Origin: Paraglomus occultum
Lineage: Eukaryota; Glomeromycota; Glomeromycetes; Paraglomerales; Paraglomeraceae
Direction of reading: 5' to 3'
NCBI GenBank assembly: GCA_910592205.1
Contig: CAJVPJ010000992.1
Location: 1-13,563 of the forward strand
DNA length: 13,563 nt
Each line of letters opens with the position of its first letter. The stretch's first letter is position 1. Of the stretch, positions 1 through 7,648 are shown in pieces. The notes below the pieces were generated by a model, which saw only the letters and a list, made by a program, of their open reading frames with translations, had not been told where the DNA came from and did no database searches. The position numbers and the translations under genes were made by a program.

Positions 1-37
1 AGCATAGTGACATAGTCAAAAAAAGAGAGGTTAAAAA

Positions 38-59
38 TTGCAGGCAAATTTGCCTGCAA
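38..59. repeat. 22-bp perfect palindrome beside a truncated gene
   Basis: The arms TTGCAGGCAAA and TTTGCCTGCAA (38-48 and 49-59) are exact reverse complements with no spacer. The palindrome lies 12 bp past the stop of the truncated BTB-TLDc gene read on the minus strand. It could be a cruciform-forming site, the end or centre of a small dispersed repeat, or part of a transcript terminator. The sequence alone does not decide which. It is far longer than palindromes expected by chance in 13.5 kb. Confidence 0.8.
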
Positions 60-71
60 ATGGCCAACAGT

Positions 72-1468
72 TTAAGGGATACTTTCATCCAATCTGTCCT
101 TGTTTAATGAAAATATAAAACTATTTGAAGTTTGTCCAAACCCAGAATTATTTGTAATAGCCAAGTAAATGCCATCATACCATTTAATTGGACTGTATCC
201 ACCAAGTATTTCTTCTGTATTCAACACTTTCCCAATGGTCACTGTTGGGCCTTTGTTAGCACACATTTTTCGAAAATTCCTGGGTGTCCTACCATCCCTA
301 CTGTATCTGTAAAGTAGGGTAAACTTGTAGAAACTAGTGCTCTTCCCAGATACATTTCGATTTTGTTGGTTTCTCTCCATTAACTCCATTATCTTTTGTG
401 CAATCCATGCTGCTTGTTGGTTATTAATGATGACTGAAGAATCAATATCAACACTGACTACAGGAGTTTTGTCCTCTTCAGAAATCTTATTTCCATCATC
501 AATAGTAATAGCTCGACCTTTCCTTGGAGGTAAAACTACTAATTTTGGTTTGTAATTCTTATTCATGTGATAAGAAACTATATCACGTCGCAACTCTTTT
601 GTTAACAACTCATCATATGGAAAAATTTGCTCCTGAAAATCTTCAGATGAAATATTGAAAAACCTTATATGTTGAGTGCAATCAGATACAATTTCTCTGA
701 CTTTGGTAAAATCTTCAGATGACAGCTGTCCGGTTCATTTATAAGCCCTGGAACTTGTTTAGTAGCCCATTGCATTACTGATGTCCAAATATCAATTTCT
801 TTCATATTAAGATCATCTCTTTTGAGAAGAGCAATCAAGGTCTCTTTTGGTAAATTCGCCAAGTTATCAGATTTAAAAACAACCTCTGGAGATGATAGCA
901 TAATATCGTTGCAGTAATTCAGAAGCTTGTTTAATAACCTTGAGGATAAGGCACATTTATGAACTGCAAAAACATTGTGCTGTATCCATTCCTTCTGATG
1001 ACTGCACAAATAGTCTCCAATTGTGATAGCAAAACTAGCTAATTCGAATTTGCAAGCGGCATCCAAAAGGTCAATCCAGTTGATGACCATGCTTGAATCG
1101 TAAGTCACTTTTGCTGTGTAAATAAATCTAGTAAATTTATAATAAATCAGTTGAGTAAGCAATAAGTATACATGTTATTTGCGGTTTAAGGTAATAAACA
1201 TATACCTAAGTAAAATTTCAAAGACGTCGGATGTTACATCTTCGAAAGTCATAACTGTCCGTTGAAACTCTTCCATATTTTCAACCATCGTCTTCTCAAA
1301 ATATGTGCTTCTCGTGCACAATACCACTGCATGAGCGAAAAAGATTTTATTGTTTGGCTCTCTTCCAACATTGATCGAAACGTCTGTGTATTTGTTGCTT
1401 TCGTAAAGCTTTTTATAATCCGATGAAAGATCTGAAGACAGGTCAACTATATCAACTGAGTTCGTCAT
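72..1468 (-). pseudogene. BTB-BACK-TLDc protein, frameshifted and C-terminally truncated
   Basis: Exon 1 is 1468-1206, an intron spans 1205-1128 (GTATAT...TAG, 78 nt, with a CTGAT branch-like site), and exon 2 starts at 1127. The intron splits an Arg codon and restores LLRFIYTAKV, the usual end of a BTB fold. Residues 18-90 are the BTB/POZ domain, with YTDVSINVG and FFAHAVVLCTRSTYF. A BACK-like helical region follows. A TLDc domain begins near 470; recognisable motifs include ANKGPTVTIGKV, EEILGGYSPIKW and FGQTSNSFIF. BTB-BACK proteins are commonly substrate adaptors for cullin-3 ubiquitin ligases; that role is family knowledge. Near 725-733 the frame changes: the BACK frame runs into a premature stop at 665, while the homologous continuation (LSSEDF, HIRFFNISSEDF) lies one frame over. 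TLDc stops after DRLDESIP, about 60-70 residues short of the usual end. The ATG at 1468 is chosen because it gives the usual short leader before BTB. A sequencing error could explain the frameshift but not the missing end. Confidence 0.85.
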
Positions 1469-1484
1469 TTCGGAAAATGATAAC

Positions 1485-1673
1485 TTAGCTTCCGGTTCGG
1501 ATTACATCACATCGATTATGTGCCACGTATGTGTAACATGTTGTGTTACTCGATAATGCATCTTTATCAATTACAGTCGCACCTGTCTGTTTGCATAATC
1601 TATCCATTTTCCCCGGTCCCTTAGTGGAGCTATTCACACTGATATAATCGCCCATCGATATGTCGATTTGCAT
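1485..1673 (-). other. 62-codon open frame just upstream of the BTB gene start
   Basis: An ATG at 1673 opens 62 codons that stop at 1485, 16 bp before the BTB gene ATG at 1468. It begins MQIDISMGDYISVNSS and shows no domain I recognise. It could be an upstream ORF in the BTB leader, or chance. There is no independent sign of translation. Confidence 0.2.
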
Positions 1674-2293
1674 AACGCGAACGTGCAATATGCATCAAAG
1701 TGACCCTAACTCTAGTGAGTCGTACTATAAAAGGAGATATCAACCAGATAATTTAAATTTATTATTATTGTGGCATAAAAAATTACTAACGTCGCTTTTA
1801 CACCAAGTGCTTACACCACTTTTTGGTTCATTCGTTGATTATTTTGCTTTGTAAACAGATTTGGTAGCGTTGTTGATTGTTTAACGTAGTGTTCTTCATA
1901 ATAAAATGATAGTGATAAAATATTGACAAGAGGACATAAAATTTGAACAATCATTTGATAACGTATATTTTGCATATTCTGTCTATCTGCGTAAATCTAT
2001 CGGTCCCAACAGTGTGCAAACAGTGACTATATTGTCACTCACCGTATGTAGAATTGGCCCCCGCCTTAGCCAAATGGTTGCGACCGAGATGATTAATATC
2101 GCTTGTATTTTGCCGCACGAGAAAAGAATAGTTTTCGTGTAAACACGTATAAGGAGAGAGAATTTTGGAGTCGCATGTGGACTGTTTATAATTAGTATCC
2201 GAGTGTTTGCTATCCTTGTTTACTACTATTTCGCTGTGAGGCCAGCATGTATAAATTATCTTGAACTGTTCTTTTACCAAACCTTAGCGACAG
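1674..2293. other. Intergenic stretch without a supported gene
   Basis: This is mostly AT-rich sequence upstream of the BTB gene. A TATAAAAG element near 1726-1733 lies on the plus strand, but no convincing plus-strand gene follows. An 81-codon minus-strand frame at 2035-2280 has no recognisable motif and I do not call it a gene. Confidence 0.5.
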
Positions 2294-2464
2294 TTACTCG
2301 TCTTCAAATGTAACCAAATCGGATAGCTTCTGCCCGTAAACGTCTAGTACATTAACAGTTACTTGGTAGTAGAATATAATCGATCTCACATAAACTTTAT
2401 GGGGGCATTCTTCTAATATATCAGCACTGTCAAACAAATCATCCAAGGGACCAGCAATTGAACG
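2294..2464 (-). pseudogene. Orphan coding-like fragment, 56 codons, no start
   Basis: An open frame with no ATG lies directly after a TAA at 2467-2465 and ends at TAA 2296-2294. It encodes a well-mixed protein-like segment that includes IAGPLDDLFDSADILEE, KVYVRSIIFYYQVTV and DVYGQKLSDLVTFEDE. No splice acceptor AG lies between the upstream stop and the first protein-like residues, so it does not look like an intact exon. A GTAACT donor-like site overlaps the stop. I do not recognise the family. It may be the remnant of a gene that lay downstream of the large kinase gene. Confidence 0.35.
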
Positions 2465-2528
2465 TTAAAAGTGGGAATTTCCTTTTATTAATAGAAGGCA
2501 AATAAACAAACATCTATTTTACAGATAT

Positions 2529-2550
2529 TTTATTTAGGTAATAGTTTATT
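2529..2550 (-). terminator. Two AATAAA polyadenylation signals for the large kinase gene
   Basis: Read on the minus strand, AATAAA occurs at 2550-2545 and 2534-2529, about 140-155 nt past the last stop candidate at 2686. Position and duplication fit a eukaryotic 3' end. Cleavage would fall near 2500-2520. Confidence 0.5.
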
Positions 2551-2685
2551 TGTCAATAAGTTCGCTATCCACAGCATTGTATTACTTCTTCTAAAAGACT
2601 GAAATTTCTGAAAAGTGAGATGATTGTGGCAAGTGATGCATTCTGTATACATTGCTATTTGTTTGGCTTTTGTTGTTCAATATGA

Positions 2686-2879
2686 TCAATGTATAATTTT
2701 GGCTGCAAAGCATTTTAAAACTGATTTCTCTGAATTATAAAAATCGACTTCTTGTGATTCTGGAAAAATGGACATCAGTTAATATTCTTGCTAATTCGTC
2801 CCAATTAACAAATATAAAATATTGTATAACAAACCATCAGTATTAGAGATAGATGCAAAGAAGTCAACCTCTTGAGATT
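2686..2879 (-). other. Tandem duplicated 3' exons of the large kinase gene
   Basis: Two acceptors, CAG|AATCTCAAGAGGTTGA (exon from 2879) and CAG|AATCACAAGAAGTCGA (exon from 2759), start near-identical reading frames: ESQEVDFF and ESQEVDFY. The upstream donor at 2970|2969 (CAG|GTAAAA, phase 1) fits both. The first copy can end in its own stop at 2793-2791 or be left at GATG|GTTTGT (2835|2834). That makes a symmetric 45-nt cassette joined to the second copy, which ends at TGA 2688-2686. The intervening 75 nt has TTAACTGAT as a branch-like site. The two readings give about 835 or 845 residues. Confidence 0.55.
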
Positions 2880-5621
2880 CTGAATTAAAAACAAATGGTA
2901 AAGTAATAAGTTCAATTTATAAGCTAGATTACATACCAAATACTATTACTATCAACATAATGTTTTTACCTGAACCCAACTCAACATCAAAATTCATTGG
3001 TTTAGGCAAGCTTTCAGCAGGTAATGCTCTACTTGAGTATTTAATCTCTTTCTCTGTTTGCAATAAAGGTTCTGTCTTACCCCTATAGTAGATATCATAC
3101 CACACATTGTCACCAGTTTCATTATTCTGTGCCGGCATAATGCTCTGATTAATGTAATTTTGAATATCTATAGCAGTTGGTCGCTTATTTGGATCAGCAT
3201 CACAGCACATTTTTGCAAGCTGTTTATATGCATATGGTGCGGAGCTAGGTAGTTCTGGTCGTAGTCCTTTACAAATATACAATGGTAAACACTTGTCAGC
3301 TAGCAAACGTCTAAATGGTGGCTCACCACTGGCCATCTGATACATAATAATGCCAAAAGCATAAATATCTGATTTCTGAGTAAATTTGTGTGTATGAAAA
3401 ACCTCTGGTGCAATATAAGGTAGAACGCCTTGGATAGTTAAACTTTCATAAGATAAATTCATTGGCTGAGAGAGTCCAAGATCACATACGTGTGCAATAC
3501 TATAAAGCTTATTGAGACTGTCTTCTCCATTATCTTCACTGTCTTGTTCTCCATCATTGTCTTCTTCTTCTTCTCCATCATATTCTTCAACATCATCCAC
3601 AACATCAGCAGTTTCATATGGCTGGAAGACTATGTTCCCACCATGAAGATCACAATGTATCAACCCAGAAGAATGAATGCTTTGCAAATTATTTGCAATA
3701 TGATTCAATTGCTCTATTTTCATCTTCCATGTCAACAGGTCAGTGAATTGATCCAAGTAGGTAAATAGATTACCACCTGAAGCATAATCCATTACAATCA
3801 AATACTCCCCTGTCTTTGGGCACTGAGTAATTCCATGAATTATTAAAAATTCGTTTAATGATTGTCTTCTTGAGCATCGGGTGTGGTTTCTAATCTATTA
3901 AAATTTTAAATTATTAGTTTAAATTCATGCAATACAATTAAGAATAGAATGAGAAACAAAGAATGTCACACATACTTCAGAAATTAGTAATTCTAACCTC
4001 TGGTTTGAATTTTCACTGGTAAGACGTTTCAATGCAACCTCAGTATCCTTAAAAGGAGCTTTCCATATAGCTTTAGATACTGTTCCATATCCACCAGATC
4101 CAATATTTGTAGTTTCATGAATATCTTTGAAATCTAAATGACCTAATGTGTAATCATTGCTGAAACTCATAGTTTGCAAAAATCTGCTGAAAAATGACTG
4201 TAGGTCATAATAGAACACTAGATAATATTCTCTTGTAATTGGTTTCTGTGTGATACCAACAATACTTATATTGTAAGGCATTAAAATCTTTGGGTATGAT
4301 TTAGTTAACTAAAACAATAGAATTAATATTATAATTAGCATAATTATTGTTATTATTATGTTTTAAATTGTAACATACTTTACCTGATTAAAATCAAACA
4401 ATTCAGCATTCTGCCCTTCAGTTATCATCTTTATCATAATCTTCTGTGTGCAAACTCCATCTATTGTTGGCTCTAACCACTCTGCCACATGTGTGCATTC
4501 ATGTTCTAGTAACAATGCCTCTTGGATATTGGTTAATTGAGCAAATTCTATCCATTGTATATAACTGTCAATTGGAGTATCAACACTGTCCCATGATTTC
4601 ATTATAAACACATCTAAAGATTTGTTCCCAGTAGTCCAATCACAAGGCCTTGGTATTTTGCACTCAAAACAGAAAACATTTATGCTAGAATGCAGATGTT
4701 CTGTACATGCCAGACATAATCCATTTGTGGCTTTTTTAAAACCAACTTTAATTATTGCATATTTTTGCCATTCTGCATGATATGTGATTCCAATGGTAAT
4801 CCAAACATTTGGATCAAATATATCTGGATAATCATCAAGCACCTAGTAAAATTGTAAAACGAGCAAATTGACACCAAATCTTTCAAATGTGTTTGCCAAA
4901 AATCAGTCAAACAACTTACCTTTTGATAGCTTGCTGTATCTGATATCTCAAGTGGAACCAAATCCACATCATACAATGTGGGTAAACCATAATCTAAACC
5001 AGTAAGTAAATCAGAAAAAATCTTAACCCAGTCAAAGAGTATCCATTCGATGTAAGCCTCACTTGCAGTCTTAGTCATTTTCTGTGAATCTCTGATCATC
5101 TTATCAAGTTCCTTATTATTGCTAGTCCAGCCATCTGCCAACTCTTTATGACCACAGATACACCATACAGGACTGCACCTAAGTTTGCCACAGACGGAGC
5201 AAAATCCATACAAAGAATAACAATGATGAAACGGCCTATCAGCTACCATGAAGTAACTATCTTCAAATTTAGTAAATCCCTTTAATAATTGATTGCGTCG
5301 CTTAAGCCATATCGGATATCTTTTGAATTGGCTTGCAGTAAACAAATTATTATTATTATATTCTTGTTGTTGAAGCGAATATGTTTTAGCAAATTCTTGC
5401 ACAGATTCCTGCGTACAGTTGCTTTCTGCCCCTATTGATACTAACATAATTTCGGCATCTCCGTACTGTGACTTTTTGATTGCATGATATATAATTCTGT
5501 TGGTATGATTTCGAATTAGTTTTACGTTTGTAATTTCCGAGTCTGAAAACCATTCAAAGTTTTCCAGTTCTAACAATAACTTTTCCAGATATTCTGGAAG
5601 ACTACGCTTATCGGTTTCCAT
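2686..5621 (-). CDS. Kinase-like protein with serial degenerate N-lobes and one complete TKL-type kinase domain
   Basis: Exons are 5621-4920, 4842-4384, 4308-3976, 3894-2970 and the 3' exons at 2879-2686. Introns of 75-90 nt have GTAAGT, GTAAAG, GTATGT and GTAAAA donors. The product is about 845 residues. Residues 20-130, 190-270 and 328-425 are degenerate kinase N-lobes. Cys-rich linkers hold C134, C141, C144, C149, C154, C156 and C277, C280, C292, C295, C301, each followed by WTSNN/WTTGN and an EAYIEW/DSYIQW motif. The complete kinase runs from about 447 to 750: G-loop IGSGGYGTV (456-464), VALK with Lys481, HCDLHGGN with Asp580, DLG (636-638) in place of DFG, and IAPE (659-662). HRD is HCD here. 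An acidic insert (about 592-625) sits in the catalytic loop-to-DLG segment. Function is inferred to be Ser/Thr-type phosphorylation; the substrate is unknown. The ATG at 5621 is the first in frame. A TATAAAT lies 47 nt upstream. Confidence 0.9.
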
Positions 5622-5667
5622 GTCCTCTCGATACTATTATTGAAAATTGATACTTGTGACGAAAATG

Positions 5668-5674
5668 ATTTATA
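5668..5674 (-). promoter_or_regulatory. TATA-like element upstream of the large kinase gene
   Basis: TATAAAT on the minus strand lies 47 nt from the ATG at 5621. The position suits a short-leader promoter, but such elements are frequent in AT-rich DNA. Confidence 0.3.
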
Positions 5675-6261
5675 GATGCGTCACACAGAAAGGGGTCGTA
5701 CCACAAACAATATACAGAAAGCTAAATCTATGTCAAGTCACGGGAAATTAGTCTGCGATTGGAAACACATCGATACAAAGAGCAGTAAAAAACGATAAGT
5801 TTCTATATGTGAAGTAATGGTGCTTTCTGAATACATATGAATCATACACACCACACACACTTACAGCACACTTGAAAAATTGATGTAATTCTACCAAGAA
5901 AGCAATCATCGCTTATTCGTATGGAGTCGTATTAATTAAAATTCTGTAATTTTTATGTACTCCACACGTGTAATCTTGTAGATACTCAAACGAGGGCATT
6001 TTAGTATGACTTTTTTTATTTGGGTAACAAATTAAGTACTATTTTATACTCCAAACTAAACATACAGCTGGTAAACATGCATAACTCTTCATTTATCTGG
6101 CGAATAAAAGTATCAATTTAACATATTAGCTACTTATATTTTACTTAGAATATAAATTTGGGTTTTTAACTTAACTTTATTATTTTAAAATCTGATTTAC
6201 GTTGCCTTTAAGACTTATACTAATTAATATAACTGTTAATCTATCTCACTAATTATTCCAG
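5675..6261. other. Non-coding part of the divergent intergenic region
   Basis: This AT-rich sequence lies between the two divergent kinase genes. I see no gene, RNA or repeat structure beyond a short CA-rich run near 5848-5862. It probably contains the promoter of the minus-strand gene. Confidence 0.5.
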
Positions 6262-6354
6262 AAAAATGGGGAGCACACTAATACGGTGAACGTTGATTAT
6301 GAGTGCAAAGCCAAATCTACATTAAATACTACCGTACTTGCGGCAAAGAAACCA
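6262..6354 (+). other. Exon-like block with good splice signals, no known product
   Basis: An acceptor AATTATTCCAG ends at 6261, and a consensus donor GTGAGT starts at 6355. The 93 nt between are open in phase 0 and encode a 31-residue segment beginning KNGEHTNTVNVDYECKAK. Composition is richer in G+C than the surroundings. No partner exon with the same quality was found on either side. It could be a relic exon or a 5' leader exon of the kinase gene at 7645. Confidence 0.25.
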
Positions 6355-7268
6355 GTGAGTGTGTGTTTATCTTCACGCGCTAAAAAAGGCGGCCAATTCA
6401 AAGCCCCGTAAATCTTTCCTAATAAGCAAAGATAATAAATCGAACCGCGTTGTACAAATGACGGCACATATTAATATATGCACCATAAAATGGCTAAAAA
6501 TAAATTCTGCAAATATTTTCTCAGAGTTCTCATATCCGTTCGGTTACTAGTGCAAAATACTAAATACATTCAAGTACAAGAATAGTTAACACGTTCTATC
6601 TTGTGAATTATGCGTGATGGTCGACTATGGCATGGCATAATAACGTTTAAACCAACAGACGATTGAAAGAAGAATGCATCGACAGTCCCATTCGTTAATG
6701 CAAACAGCATATCAGCCCGCATGGTGAAACGTTCCATTGTTGTGTTGTAAATGAATGGTGGAGTTGAACCAACTTTATGGTATTGGTCATGGTGACGTCA
6801 TTATCAACATGCACATACAGCTCTATACTTCATGTTCAATTACAGAACATAGCATCCGGTGTGTTACAATATTAGACAAAGACACGTTTACAGCACTTAT
6901 ATGACCATAGTAACAGAAATTTTCGTAAGCTGATTACGATATAATTCACTGCAGATGCAAAAACTAATCGATTATCATAATATTTATATCAACTTTGCAG
7001 CAATCGTAATGAAACAGTTATTGTCTCATAGCTCAGGCAGGTATATATATCCATAACTCAATGACCATTTATTTACCCTTTCAGATCACCGCACGACGGG
7101 CGTAATTAGGCAATGCATGCCATAAGCATAACAACGAGCGACTATGCAGCCAAGAACATCGAAAAAAAAAGTAGCGGCTGAAAACTCCTGTGAATCCAAC
7201 AACTAGTCAGTCTGTTACTTTGCAGTTGTCTTGTTTCTTATTGGCCAATATTATCCAACGCTGAAGCC
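6355..7268. other. Intergenic stretch without a supported gene
   Basis: A 63-codon frame at 6359-6550 (plus) starts with GTG and shows no motif. Further on, the base composition is more balanced, but I find no tRNA, repeat array or conserved coding segment. A T-arm-like GGTTCAACTCC on the minus strand near 6758-6768 has no matching acceptor stem. Confidence 0.45.
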
Positions 7269-7462
7269 ATGTGCGACTCTATTAAGAATGTTCATGTGAA
7301 TCACATGCGTTTCTTTCTCCCCAGATGAAAATTGCGGGGCTGAAACAGGTTGATGCACTGAACAATAAACGGTTTCCAATTTTAGATATTTCTGTTGATG
7401 CAAGCTCCCCTAATTTAAGCACTTCTATTTCTAGCATCGGATTTCTTTTTACCGGCAGCTGA
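7269..7462 (+). other. Two short overlapping ORFs in the likely leader of the 7645 kinase gene
   Basis: An ATG at 7269 opens 19 codons ending in TGA 7326-7328. That stop overlaps (ATGA) the ATG at 7325, which opens 45 codons ending at 7462 and begins MKIAGLKQVDALNN. The second ATG follows a pyrimidine-rich TTTCTTTCTCCCCAG, which could equally be a leader splice acceptor. No recognised domain. A minus-strand frame covers the same DNA, so coding status is doubtful. Confidence 0.2.
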
Positions 7463-7597
7463 ACGCCGCGACAATAATCCAATTTCGACATGCCGCAGCT
7501 ACCATAATAGAGAAGGCAATGAAAGGAACAAGCAAACATTTGCCTACTTAAATTAAGCTTCACGGTCGGTTCATACCACCTTTCGGCTAGAATTCAC

Positions 7598-7648
7598 ATG
7601 CAACTGGATCACAATTGCAAGCCAGTGAACGAACTTTCACTCCAATGA
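7598..7648 (+). promoter_or_regulatory. Upstream ORF overlapping the kinase start codon (ATGA)
   Basis: An ATG at 7598 opens 16 codons in another frame. Its TGA (7646-7648) overlaps the presumed kinase ATG at 7645. If the leader includes this ATG, ribosomes would finish the short peptide exactly at the main start, so reinitiation or leaky scanning would be needed. This layout is visible in the sequence; a regulatory role is inferred. Confidence 0.4.

Noticed and set aside
2035-2280. 81-codon minus-strand frame
   Set aside because: No motif, no good splice partner, and composition like intergenic DNA, although it follows the 2294-2464 fragment on the same strand.
6758-6768. tRNA T-arm-like GGTTCAACTCC on the minus strand
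   Set aside because: The T-stem has a mismatch and no acceptor-stem partner lies at tRNA distance upstream.
5675-7268. Search for CRISPR, tandem repeats or transposon ends in the divergent region
   Set aside because: No regular repeats, long terminal repeats or transposase motifs were seen.
7282-7563. 93-codon minus-strand frame opposite the kinase leader
   Set aside because: It starts with GTG, has no recognisable motif, and overlaps plus-strand leader features; probably chance in a GC-balanced patch.
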